A DNA stretch of 64,000 nt, taken from NCBI GenBank assembly GCA_002029295.1, contig MZGW01000002.1, forward strand, positions 164,001 through 228,000, in the 5' to 3' direction. The position numbers were made by a program, and so were the translations under genes. The stretch comes from Alkalithermobacter paradoxus. GTDB lineage: Bacteria > Bacillota > Clostridia > Peptostreptococcales > Peptostreptococcaceae. The notes below the pieces were generated by a model. It did not search any database, was not told the origin of the DNA, and saw only the letters and a program-made list of their open reading frames with translations. This document shows, piece by piece, positions 26,066 to 36,170 of the stretch. Position 1 is the stretch's first letter; each line of letters starts with the position of its first letter.

Positions 26066-26800
26066 ATGAAGACTATACTAGAAGTAAAAAATTTAAATTT
26101 TAGCTATGGAAATTATAAAGTTATTGATAATGTTAGTTTTGATATAAATTATGGTGATTATTTTGGTGTTGTAGGCCCAAATGGTTCTGGAAAAACAACA
26201 CTTTTGAAGTTAATGTTAGGTATACTAACGCCAAGTAGTGGAGAAATTAGATTCTTTGGTCAGAGGTTAAAAGATCTAAAGGAAAGAAATAAAATAGGAT
26301 ATGTTTCTCAAAAAGCTAATTCTTTCAATGTTAATTTTCCAGCTACTGTTGAAGAAATTATACTTTTTACTTTGAAGTCTTTATATAAAAATAACTATGA
26401 CATAAAACAAAAAACTTATGAAGCGCTTAGTAAAGTTGATATGTTAAATTATAAAGATAGACTTATAGGTGATTTATCAGGGGGTCAGCAACAAAGGGTA
26501 TTCATTGCAAGGGCTTTAGCTACAGATCCTAATATATTGTTTTTAGATGAGCCAACAGTTGGAGTTGACTATAAATCTCAAGAAGATTTCTACAATATAG
26601 CAGAAAAATTGAATTCATCAGGAGTTTCTATATTTATGGTTTCCCATGATGTTGGTGTTATAATTAACAAAGTAAATAAAGTTGCGTGTATAGGTAATGG
26701 AAAAGTTTATATACATCCTACTGATGAGATTAAGGGAATAGAAAATAGTTTAAATAAAATATATGGTAAAAATATTGAGTTTATAAATCATAGTCACTAG
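26066..26800 (+). CDS. Metal ABC transporter ATP-binding protein (ZnuC-like)
   Basis: 244 aa. Walker A GPNGSGKTT, signature LSGGQQQRV, Walker B ILFLDEPT and the H-loop FMVSHD are intact. The Q-loop region SFNVNFPATVEE is of the ZnuC/MntB/ManZ type. It lies 10 bases before the permease gene. A metal-binding lipoprotein (ZnuA-like) is not encoded next to it, so the pair must share one from elsewhere. Zinc or manganese specificity is undetermined. Confidence 0.9.
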   Translation: MKTILEVKNLNFSYGNYKVIDNVSFDINYGDYFGVVGPNGSGKTTLLKLMLGILTPSSGEIRFFGQRLKDLKERNKIGYVSQKANSFNVNFPATVEEIILFTLKSLYKNNYDIKQKTYEALSKVDMLNYKDRLIGDLSGGQQQRVFIARALATDPNILFLDEPTVGVDYKSQEDFYNIAEKLNSSGVSIFMVSHDVGVIINKVNKVACIGNGKVYIHPTDEIKGIENSLNKIYGKNIEFINHSH

Positions 26801-26810
26801 GAGGGGTTAT

Positions 26811-27671
26811 ATGATAGAAATTTTATCTTATGATTTTATGCAAAGAGCTTTGTTTGGAGGGGTTATTATAGGATTTATAGCTCCTTTGATAGGGATCTTT
26901 ATAGTCCTAAGAAGGATGTCTTTAATAGGAGATAGTTTATCACATGTAGCCTTATCGGGTGTAGCTTTATCTGCATTTATAGGTATAAATCCTCTTATAG
27001 GAGCTGTGGTATTTTGTGTTCTTGGATCTTTAGGAATTCAGAATTTAAGAGAAAATTATGGTAAGTTTGAAGAAGTGTCGCTTGCTGTAGTTATGTCTGG
27101 TGGTATAGCACTTGCAGTAGTACTTATGGGATTATCTAAAAATATTGGTATAAGTTTTATGTCTTACTTATTTGGTAGTATAGGATCTATATCTAGCTTT
27201 GACATAATTGTTATGTGCATTTTGGCGGGGATTATCCTGATTTTCTTGAGAATATATTTTAACAAACTATTTTATATATCATTTGATGAGGAAACTGCAA
27301 AGGTATCAGGAATAGAAGTTGACCTTATAAATAATATATTTATGATTTTGATTTCTTTTATGATAGTTATCTCGATGAGAATAGTTGGGATTTTGCTTAT
27401 ATCTTCTCTGGTTGTAATACCTGTTGCAGCTGCTATGCAGGTATCAAAGAGCTTTAAAAATACACTTATTTTATCTTGTGTGTTTGGAGAAATATCGGTT
27501 TTGTGTGGGATAATTTTATCTTATTATTTTGATTTAGCTTCTGGAGGTATTATAGTTTTAATAAGTATATTTATATTGTTATGTTGTGTTATGTACAAAA
27601 ATATTAGTAGTATAAAAATTAAAGTGTCAAGAAAAGCTATATCTGTAGCGAATGATTTAGTGAGAAGGTAA
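26811..27671 (+). CDS. Metal ABC transporter permease (ZnuB-like)
   Basis: 286 aa with about eight hydrophobic segments; family ABC-3. The N-terminal FIVLRRMSLIGDSLSHVALSG and the GILLISSLVVIPVAAA helix are diagnostic for Zn/Mn/Fe ABC permeases. Translated behind GGAGGGG and co-transcribed with the ATPase. Ends at a two-way terminator facing typA. Confidence 0.92.
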   Translation: MIEILSYDFMQRALFGGVIIGFIAPLIGIFIVLRRMSLIGDSLSHVALSGVALSAFIGINPLIGAVVFCVLGSLGIQNLRENYGKFEEVSLAVVMSGGIALAVVLMGLSKNIGISFMSYLFGSIGSISSFDIIVMCILAGIILIFLRIYFNKLFYISFDEETAKVSGIEVDLINNIFMILISFMIVISMRIVGILLISSLVVIPVAAAMQVSKSFKNTLILSCVFGEISVLCGIILSYYFDLASGGIIVLISIFILLCCVMYKNISSIKIKVSRKAISVANDLVRR

Positions 27672-27685
27672 GTATTTACAATAAA

Positions 27686-27713
27686 AAATAAAGGGTAAGT
27701 TTACCCTTTATTT
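27686..27713. terminator. Bidirectional terminator between znuB-like gene and typA
   Basis: A 13-bp perfect stem AAATAAAGGGTAA/TTACCCTTTATTT with a two-base loop, overlapping the typA stop codon. Confidence 0.8.
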
Positions 27714-29518
27714 CTATTAGCTTTAACTCTTTCATGTTCGTTTAATAATTTTTTTCTAAGCCTTATACTATCAGGTGTTATTTCTACAAGTTCATCATCT
27801 GCTATAAATTCTAAAGCTTCTTCAAGTGTGAATATTCTAGGATTAGGAACATTAAGTGCATCGTCAGATCCTGAAGCTCTTACATTTGTAAGCTTTTTGT
27901 TTTTGCAAGGATTTACAGTCATATCTTCTTTTCTACTGTTCATTCCTATTATCATTCCTTCATATACCTCAGCTCCTGGCTCTATAAACATAGTAGCCCT
28001 TTCACTTAAATTGCATATAGAATATGCCATAGCAGTTCCGTTAACTTGAGAAATTAAAACTCCATTATTTCTTTGAGGAATTTCACCTTTGTATTCTTCA
28101 AATCTTTCGAATGAACGAACTAAAGTTCCTTCTCCTCTTGTATCGTTTATAAATTCACTTCTATATCCTAAAAGCCCTCTAGTTGGAGCAAGATATTCTA
28201 TTTTAACATAGTTGTTCTCTGAAGTCATAGACTCCATTATGCCTTTTCTTACGTTAAGCTTTGATATAACAGTCCCTGAGTATTCTTCTGGAACATTTAC
28301 AATAACTCTTTCAATTGGTTCCATAAGCTTATCATTTTCTTTATACATTAAAACTTCAGGTTTAGAAACTCCAACTTCATATCCTTCTCTTCTCATGTTT
28401 TCAAGTAGAATAGATAAGTGAAGCTCACCACGACCAGAAACTTTATATCCATCTGTACTTTCTAAGGCTTCAACTTTAAGACCTACATTAACTTCAAGCT
28501 CTTTTTCGAGTCTAGCTTTTATGTGTCTTGTAGTTACAAACTTTCCACTTTTTCCAGCGAAAGGTGAATCGTTAACTAAGAAATTCATAGATAAAGTAGG
28601 TTCTTCTATTTTTATCATTTCCATAGGTATAATATTATTTTCATCACATACTGTTTCACCTATTGATATATCAGATATTCCAGCTATAACGGCTATATCT
28701 CCACTTTGAGCTTCTTTTACAGATACTTGTTTTAGTCCTTGGTATACGAAAAGTTTTGTTATTTTTCCTTTTCCAATACTTCCATCAGCTTTAGATATAG
28801 AAACTGATTGTCCTTCTTTGATAGTTCCCTTATATATTCTACCTATACCAAGTCTTCCTATATACTCATCATAAGCAAGTGCTGATATTTGCATTTGAAG
28901 TGGATCGGTGTTAAAATTAGGATATACGCTTACGTGATTTAGTATAGTGTCAAATAAAGGTGATAAATCTGTTGAAGAATCATCTAGTTCTTTCTTTGCA
29001 ATACCATCTTTTGCAATACCATATATAATAGGGAAATCTAGCTGTTCATCTGTGGCATTTAATTCAACGAATAAATCAAATACCATATTTACAACTTCTT
29101 CAGCCCTTTGATCTTTCTTGTCTATCTTATTTATAAATAAAATAGGTTTAAGTCCAAGTTCTAATGATTTTTGAAGAACGAATCTAGTTTGAGGCATAGG
29201 GCCTTCACTAGAATCAACAAGTAGTATAACGGTATCTACTGTTTTTATTACTCTTTCAACTTCAGACGAAAAGTCAGAGTGTCCTGGTGTGTCTACGATG
29301 TTTATTTTTACGTCTTTATATTCTATAGAACAGTTTTTAGAATATATAGTTATTCCTCTTTCTCTTTCTATATCATTACTATCCATTACGCAGTCTACAA
29401 CGTGTTCATTTTCTCTAAACACTCCACTTTGACTTAAAAAAGCATCTACTAAAGTAGATTTTCCGGCATCAACGTGTGCTATAACAGCTATATTGATTAT
29501 ATTTTGTCTATTTAACAT
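27701..29518 (-). CDS. typA: Ribosome-associated GTPase TypA/BipA
   Basis: Translational GTPase of the EF-G superfamily. 605 aa, normal length. G1 AHVDAGKST (residues 14-22), G2 RGITI, G3 DTPGHSDF, G4 NKID. The EF-G-like domains III and V and the BipA-specific C-terminal domain follow (APTRGLLGYRSEF, TNVRASGSDDAL). Single gene, transcribed away from phoU. Confidence 0.97.
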   Translation of the reverse strand: MLNRQNIINIAVIAHVDAGKSTLVDAFLSQSGVFRENEHVVDCVMDSNDIERERGITIYSKNCSIEYKDVKINIVDTPGHSDFSSEVERVIKTVDTVILLVDSSEGPMPQTRFVLQKSLELGLKPILFINKIDKKDQRAEEVVNMVFDLFVELNATDEQLDFPIIYGIAKDGIAKKELDDSSTDLSPLFDTILNHVSVYPNFNTDPLQMQISALAYDEYIGRLGIGRIYKGTIKEGQSVSISKADGSIGKGKITKLFVYQGLKQVSVKEAQSGDIAVIAGISDISIGETVCDENNIIPMEMIKIEEPTLSMNFLVNDSPFAGKSGKFVTTRHIKARLEKELEVNVGLKVEALESTDGYKVSGRGELHLSILLENMRREGYEVGVSKPEVLMYKENDKLMEPIERVIVNVPEEYSGTVISKLNVRKGIMESMTSENNYVKIEYLAPTRGLLGYRSEFINDTRGEGTLVRSFERFEEYKGEIPQRNNGVLISQVNGTAMAYSICNLSERATMFIEPGAEVYEGMIIGMNSRKEDMTVNPCKNKKLTNVRASGSDDALNVPNPRIFTLEEALEFIADDELVEITPDSIRLRKKLLNEHERVKANRNKG

Positions 29519-29704
29519 ATGATTGTCAACTCCTTATAAGATTGCATCACTATATTCTACACCTAAATATAACAATAATCAAATAATATTTTGTAAAATT
29601 AATAGTAAATATAATGTTAAATTAGTTATGTTATGGCAATAAATGAATAAATATTCCATAAATAAGCATATTATTAAAAATACATAATCTAAGGAGGGGT
29701 TATT

Positions 29705-30358
29705 ATGGGTAGAGACAATTTCCATAATTCAGTACTAGAATTAAAAGAAGAAGTAATTGATATGATTGAAAAAGTAGAAATAATACTACAAAAATCTATA
29801 GATTCTTTAATAAACAAAGATGTAGACCTTGCAAGAGAAGTTATAAGGTTAGATGATGAAGTAGATGGATGTATGGCTAAAATAGAGGATAAGGCTATAG
29901 AACTTATAGCTCTTCAGCAGCCTATGGCAAAGGATTTGAGGGTAATATTTTCTATATCTAAAATAATTACTGATATAGAAAGAGTAGGGGATTATTGTGT
30001 AAATGTTGCTAAGGAAACTATAAAGATAGGAAATGAGGATCATATAAAAGAACTTATAGACATACCTAAGATGAGAGATATAATTCTTAATATGCTAAGA
30101 AATACTAAATTAAGCTTTAAGATGGAAGATGTAACACTTGCTTACAAAGTTGGAGAAGAAGATGAGCTTATAGATAATCTATATAAAGACATATATAGAG
30201 ATATATTAGCTTTAATACATAAAGATGAGAAAAATATAAATCAAGGAACTAAATTGTTGTTCGTTGGAAGATATTTAGAAAGAATGGCAGATCATATAAC
30301 TAATGTATGTGAAAGAATAATATACATAACTAAAGGAGAAAAGGTAGATATAAACTAA
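29705..30358 (+). CDS. phoU: Phosphate transport regulator PhoU
   Basis: 217 aa, two repeats of a three-helix PhoU bundle. The metal-binding (E/D)xxxD pattern appears twice (RLDDEVDGCMAKIEDKA; KVGEEDELID) and the ERVGDYCVNVA and ERMADHITNVCERI helices are typical. PhoU damps Pst phosphate uptake and PhoR signalling. The pst genes usually next to it are not here, and the gene has its own terminator. RBS GGAGGGG. Confidence 0.93.
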   Translation: MGRDNFHNSVLELKEEVIDMIEKVEIILQKSIDSLINKDVDLAREVIRLDDEVDGCMAKIEDKAIELIALQQPMAKDLRVIFSISKIITDIERVGDYCVNVAKETIKIGNEDHIKELIDIPKMRDIILNMLRNTKLSFKMEDVTLAYKVGEEDELIDNLYKDIYRDILALIHKDEKNINQGTKLLFVGRYLERMADHITNVCERIIYITKGEKVDIN

Positions 30359-30385
30359 AACATACCTATGTAGGTATGTTTTTTT
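30357..30385 (+). terminator. Terminator after phoU
   Basis: An AAAACATACCTA/TAGGTATGTTTT stem with a very short loop and a run of Ts, beginning at the phoU stop codon. Confidence 0.88.
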
Positions 30386-30407
30386 CAGAAAATTTGATAT
30401 ATATATG

Positions 30408-30435
30408 TTGAAAAATATACCATAAGTTGTATAAT
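30408..30435 (+). promoter_or_regulatory. Promoter of gdhA
   Basis: TTGAAA (30408-30413), a 16-bp spacer, TATAAT (30430-30435). A small AAGAG/CTCTT hairpin lies in the leader before the GGGGGG RBS. Confidence 0.65.
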
Positions 30436-30462
30436 TACAAGTATAAGAGGTTTTGCTCTTAA

Positions 30463-31819
<1,357 letters not shown>

Positions 31820-31821
<2 letters not shown>

Positions 31822-31854
31822 TAAGCAAAAGGGCATTGCCCTTTTGCTTATTTT
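31820..31854. terminator. Bidirectional terminator between gdhA and SBP gene
   Basis: A 15-bp stem AATAAGCAAAAGGGC/GCCCTTTTGCTTATT with a three-base loop, covering both stop codons. Confidence 0.92.
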
Positions 31855-32852
31855 ATGTTTTCTATAGATACTTTAGCAAAATCTGTATTAACTATTTTTT
31901 CATAAGGAGCTCTTTTATCAAGCTCTCCTGCAAGTTGCATTATATCCATTAGATGATCTAGGCTTTCTTTTTCAAGAACTGGATTTTTAGACCAAGTATC
32001 CTGATCTTTATATCTTCTTACAACCTCAGTTAAAGATTCTAAATCTATATCAGGGAAGTGAGGAGCTATAGAATTTGCGATAGCTTCAGGAGTGTTATTT
32101 TGAACCCATATTTGAGCCTTGTATATAGCATTAGTGAATTTTTGAATTATATGTGGATTTTTTTCTATATAGGATTTAGTAGCTGAATAACAAGTGTAAG
32201 GAATATAACCAGATTCTTTACCTATAGATGCTACTATATAACCTTGCTTTTCTTTCTCGAGGGAATAAGCAGTAGGTTCAAATAGTGTTACATAATCACC
32301 TTCTCCACCTACAAATGCTCCAGCCATAACAGCAAATTGAATATCAGTTCTAACTATAACGTCTTTACCTATCTCAAGACCTTTGTTTTTTAGGACATAC
32401 TCAAGTGTCATCTGAGGCATTCCGCCTTTTCTTCCACCTATTATAGTTTTACCTTTTAGCTTGTCAAAAGTGAAGTTATCATCTTTATCTCTTCCAAGAA
32501 GGAAAGATCCATCTCTTTGAGTTAGTTGAGCAAAATTTATAGCGTAGTCTTCTTTTCCTTGATTGTATACGTATATAGAAGCTTCAGGTCCCATAAATCC
32601 TATATCCACTTCGTTTGACAAAAGTGCAGCCATAGTTTTATCTGCTCCTTGAGTATTTATAAGATCTATACTTAATCCCTCATCTTCAAAGAAACCTTCG
32701 CTAATTGCTACGTATTGAGGTGCGTAAAATACAGAGTGAGTAACCTCTGCAAGTTTAACTTTTGTTAACTCCTTAGGTGTGCATCCACTTAAAGTTAAGG
32801 AAACCATGAATATAAAAGATAAAATAAAAACTAACTTTCTAGACAATCTCAC
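31848..32852 (-). CDS. ABC transporter substrate-binding lipoprotein (SsuA/NMT1-like)
   Basis: 334 aa. A lipoprotein signal peptide ends at lipobox LSGC (Cys24), so the mature protein is anchored outside the membrane. The NMT1/SsuA fold is shown by SVFYAPQYVAISEGFF, EVDIGFMGPEA and KLKGKTIIGGRKGGMP. It starts at GTG behind GGAGGG. No permease or ATPase is adjacent; the orphan SsuBC-type pair at 3651-5190 is its likely partner. Ligand unknown. Confidence 0.88.
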   Translation of the reverse strand: MRLSRKLVFILSFIFMVSLTLSGCTPKELTKVKLAEVTHSVFYAPQYVAISEGFFEDEGLSIDLINTQGADKTMAALLSNEVDIGFMGPEASIYVYNQGKEDYAINFAQLTQRDGSFLLGRDKDDNFTFDKLKGKTIIGGRKGGMPQMTLEYVLKNKGLEIGKDVIVRTDIQFAVMAGAFVGGEGDYVTLFEPTAYSLEKEKQGYIVASIGKESGYIPYTCYSATKSYIEKNPHIIQKFTNAIYKAQIWVQNNTPEAIANSIAPHFPDIDLESLTEVVRRYKDQDTWSKNPVLEKESLDHLMDIMQLAGELDKRAPYEKIVNTDFAKVSIENIK

Positions 32853-32982
32853 AAAACTCCCTCCTTACAAAAATTTTCTCTGTAATCACAATATATTATT
32901 TAGGCATTTAAAAGTTACATAAAATTAGGTACAAAACATTTATATATACATAATCTGTATTAGAACAAAAAGAGGTGATAAT

Positions 32983-34008
32983 ATGGATAAAAAAGGATAT
33001 GTAATGGTTTTTTTGCCTATAATATTTATAGTACTATTTGGGTTTATAGGTCTTGCAATTGATCTATCGATTGTGGTTTATAACAAACAACATCTCCAAG
33101 ATGTGGTTGATTTTGCCGCAATATCATCTATTCAAGAGGCCACTAAAAATAAGAGCCAAGTAATTAGAACCTCTAGAGAATATCTTAATAAAAATGGAAT
33201 AAATGATATAGATATAGTTAAAATAATTTATCCATATGATGGAGATGATTATAAAATTAAAATATCAGCAAGTAGAAAAGTAAAATTAACATTCTTATCA
33301 ATACTCGGATTTAAAGAAACAACTGTACTGGTCAATTCTATTGCAAAATTAAATAGAGATTTAAGATATGCGATATTTCAAAATAGTAATGATGTATTGT
33401 ATATAAATACAGCAATAAGAGTAGAAGGAAATATACATTCAAATGGAGATATAAATCTGCAGTCAAGAGATATAATTGTTAATGGAATAGTTGAAGGGGT
33501 AGGAAAAATTAACTCAAGAACAACAAATGTAAGTCAATTCATTGAAAATTGCCCATATATAAAAATGCCTTACTATAATATACAAGACTACAGAAATAAA
33601 GCTACTATATATTACAATAATAGTATAACTATAGATAATAAGCTTACCCTAAATCAGGATCAAATAATATTTGTTAACGGAGATATAACAGTAAAAGCTA
33701 AAACAGAAGGTAGAGGAAAAATTATTGCAACTGGTAACATAACCTTCACTGGAAATGATATAATCTATGGAACAGATAAAGATGAAATAATGTTTATGGC
33801 AGGTAGGAATATATGGTTTTCTGGAACAAAATCACAATATTCAGGTATTTTTTACACATATTCAGGCGAAATAAATTTTAGCTGTTCAAATTCAAGTGTG
33901 TATGGAAGATTATACGCAAATAAGATAAAATTAATTGGGGGTAACAACCAAATATATCCATACAACATGGAAATTTCTGATACTTGGAGTACTAGTCTTG
34001 TAGAATAA
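32983..34008 (+). CDS. TadG-like pilus-assembly N-terminal domain protein, orphan
   Basis: 341 aa. Residues 1-50 form a prepilin-like/TadG segment: one hydrophobic helix (VMVFLPIIFIVLFGFIGLAIDL), then VVYNKQHLQDVVDFAAISS, the classic TadE/TadG 'Flp' pattern. From ~130 on there are short repeated beta strands (VEGNIHSNGDINLQSRDIIV, ITFTGNDII, NIWFSG), suggesting a beta-helix exposed outside the cell. No other tad genes are nearby. RBS GAGGTGAT. The next gene lies 19 bases downstream. Confidence 0.75.
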   Translation: MDKKGYVMVFLPIIFIVLFGFIGLAIDLSIVVYNKQHLQDVVDFAAISSIQEATKNKSQVIRTSREYLNKNGINDIDIVKIIYPYDGDDYKIKISASRKVKLTFLSILGFKETTVLVNSIAKLNRDLRYAIFQNSNDVLYINTAIRVEGNIHSNGDINLQSRDIIVNGIVEGVGKINSRTTNVSQFIENCPYIKMPYYNIQDYRNKATIYYNNSITIDNKLTLNQDQIIFVNGDITVKAKTEGRGKIIATGNITFTGNDIIYGTDKDEIMFMAGRNIWFSGTKSQYSGIFYTYSGEINFSCSNSSVYGRLYANKIKLIGGNNQIYPYNMEISDTWSTSLVE

Positions 34009-34027
34009 AAATAGTATGGAGGATACA

Positions 34028-34726
34028 ATGCTGAACAAGGTAAAAATAAATTATATATGTAATAGTGGATTTAAGGTGAGAATTAAAGATAGTCTTTTTA
34101 TATTTGATTACTACAAAGATGAAATTAATGTAATAGACATAAATGAACTTATAGAAAGCAAGAGTATATTTGTATTTGTTAGCCACTCTCATTATGACCA
34201 TTTCAATGAAGAAATATTTAATTGGAAAAAATACAATAATAATATACACTATATATTAAGTAGCGATATAAAAATAAAAGAGGAAGGTTATTATTATTTA
34301 AATCCGTACTCAGAGTTACAAATAGAAAATATAAAAGTAAAAACATATGGATCTACAGATGAAGGTGTGTCTTTTCTAGTAAACGTACATGATCTAAATA
34401 TATTTCATGCAGGAGATTTAAATCTATGGTACTGGAAAGAAGATACTGAAGAAAACAAAAATTATGCAAAAGATTGGTTCGAAAAAGAAATAGATAACAT
34501 ATTAGGTGAAGATATAGATATAGCATTTTTTCCAGTTGATCCTAGACTAGAAGAATATGCTATGTGTGGTGGAAAGTATTTTATAGAAAAATTAAGACCT
34601 AAGGTATTTATACCTATGCATTTTGGAGAGAATTTTGGTATAACTAGCGAGTTCAAAGATATTATCAAATGTAAAGAAGTAGAAGTTATTCGTATATCAA
34701 GTTATGGTGAAGAGATAATTATATAA
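34028..34726 (+). CDS. MBL-fold metallo-hydrolase
   Basis: 232 aa from the ATG at 34028, 6 bases after GGAGG; an ATG at 34016 overlaps that RBS. The metal motif SHSHYDHF (HxHxDH), a later HAGDLNLW (His and Asp ligands) and IPMHFGENFG (final His) define a beta-lactamase-fold hydrolase of the UlaG/YycJ-like side. Substrate unknown. Follows the TadG-like gene closely and may be co-transcribed. Confidence 0.88.
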   Translation: MLNKVKINYICNSGFKVRIKDSLFIFDYYKDEINVIDINELIESKSIFVFVSHSHYDHFNEEIFNWKKYNNNIHYILSSDIKIKEEGYYYLNPYSELQIENIKVKTYGSTDEGVSFLVNVHDLNIFHAGDLNLWYWKEDTEENKNYAKDWFEKEIDNILGEDIDIAFFPVDPRLEEYAMCGGKYFIEKLRPKVFIPMHFGENFGITSEFKDIIKCKEVEVIRISSYGEEIII

Positions 34727-34800
34727 AACAATAACAAAATAATAGTAGTTACATATTATGAATACTGAGAAAGTTAACAATATATAAAAGGGGGATTAAT

Positions 34801-35166
34801 ATGTATAACTACTATTATGATAATTATCTACAACATTGCAAAAAAAGGTATGAAGCTATGTGCCCAAGTGTATATCGAGAAATAGCACCTATAGTTGTAA
34901 GAGTATGCATGGAAGATGATAATAACATATATGTATTCCCAAATGAAAAAGCAGTTGATGATATGGTTGAGAAAGTATGTAAATATTATGATGAACAAAA
35001 TAAGACAAGAGATGATTATGATGGTGATGATGAGTATAGACGAAGAAGAAGAGGTATATTTGGAGACTTTGTAAGATTTCTTATTTTGAGGAATTTATTT
35101 GATAGAAGACGTAGATGCTTTGGAAGAAGACCTTTTGGTGGATATGGATATTACGATTGTTATTAA
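34801..35166 (+). CDS. Uncharacterised Tyr/Arg-rich small protein
   Basis: 121 aa; not recognised. It begins MYNYYYDNYLQHC, has a folded-looking middle (REIAPIVVRVCMED... AVDDMVEKVCKYYDEQ), then an acidic stretch (DDYDGDDEY), an arginine block (RRRRRG, DRRRRCFGRR) and a Gly/Tyr tail GGYGYYDCY. Six Cys residues. The composition recalls spore-coat or envelope proteins that cross-link, but this is only a resemblance. RBS GGGGG, own terminator, no neighbour overlap. Confidence 0.7.
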   Translation: MYNYYYDNYLQHCKKRYEAMCPSVYREIAPIVVRVCMEDDNNIYVFPNEKAVDDMVEKVCKYYDEQNKTRDDYDGDDEYRRRRRGIFGDFVRFLILRNLFDRRRRCFGRRPFGGYGYYDCY

Positions 35167-35167
35167 A

Positions 35168-35195
35168 GCTTGGGGGTTTGCCTCCAAGTTTTTTA
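35168..35195 (+). terminator. Terminator after the Tyr/Arg-rich gene
   Basis: Stem CTTGGGGG/CCTCCAAG (one G-T pair), four-base loop, six Ts. Confidence 0.85.
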
Positions 35196-35229
35196 AATAA
35201 ATTAAATGAATTATCAAGGAAGTGATAGC

Positions 35230-36111
35230 TTGAAGTTGGGGATGAGAACTATAAAAACAGGAATAGCAGTATTTTTATGTGTAATAGTATTTGAAATATT
35301 TAATATGGGTTCAGCTATGTATGCATGTCTTGCTGCTATAATATCTATGCAAAATACTGTTATTTCTTCTTTTAAAGCTGGAAAAAATAGAATGATAGGA
35401 ACTACTATAGGAGCATTTGTTGGATTTATATGTGCAAGTATTATGCCAGAAAGTGCAATTTTATCAGGGATAGGGATTATGAGTGTTATACACATATCTA
35501 ATATTCTAAAAAGCAAGGAATCACTTTCTATTGCAGGGGTTGTATTTTGTGCAATTATGTTAAAGTTAGAAGGTCAGAGTGTAATAGTTTATAGTTTTAG
35601 TAGAATAATAGATACATTTATAGGAATTGCAATTGCTATTTTAGTTAATTATTTTGTTGCTCCTCCAAAGTACTTTGAGAAGATAGACGAAAAGTACAAA
35701 GAAATAGTTAATGATATATTTTTATTATTTAAAGATGAGGTATCTAAAAATAAACCTATAGATTTAAGTAAAATAAATAAGGATATTTCCAATTTTGAAA
35801 AGCTTGTTGACACATACATAGAAGAATTTAGGGTTAGAAAAGATGAAGAAGTAGAAATTGAAAAAATAAGAAAAGTACTAAATGAATGCAAGAAAATTTA
35901 TTTTAACTTAGAAATTATAGCTTCTTTAGATGATCAAGGTTTCTTGAATAAAGAAAATTGTAATAATTTGAATAAGCTTTACAATTTCAGATTTGAATAT
36001 CTAGATTATGATGAAGGTGACTTAGATATAGTATACAATTATCACATTAAGAATATAATAAATTCTATTCATACACTTAACAAAACAATAGGTATTTGTA
36101 CTATAATATAA
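35230..36111 (+). CDS. Aromatic acid exporter (ArAE) family membrane protein
   Basis: 293 aa from the TTG at 35230, chosen because it gives the family-typical N-terminus MKLGMRTIKTG and has AAGGA upstream; an ATG at 35206 is in frame with no RBS. Residues ~10-150 form four to six membrane helices (ArAE/FUSC fold), followed by a cytoplasmic helical domain of ~140 residues. Presumed efflux of organic acids; substrate unknown. Confidence 0.85.
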   Translation: MKLGMRTIKTGIAVFLCVIVFEIFNMGSAMYACLAAIISMQNTVISSFKAGKNRMIGTTIGAFVGFICASIMPESAILSGIGIMSVIHISNILKSKESLSIAGVVFCAIMLKLEGQSVIVYSFSRIIDTFIGIAIAILVNYFVAPPKYFEKIDEKYKEIVNDIFLLFKDEVSKNKPIDLSKINKDISNFEKLVDTYIEEFRVRKDEEVEIEKIRKVLNECKKIYFNLEIIASLDDQGFLNKENCNNLNKLYNFRFEYLDYDEGDLDIVYNYHIKNIINSIHTLNKTIGICTII

Positions 36112-36170
36112 AAACTATGGTATAATATAACAGCCTAACTATGGCAATTATCTAATAAGAGGTGAAATAT

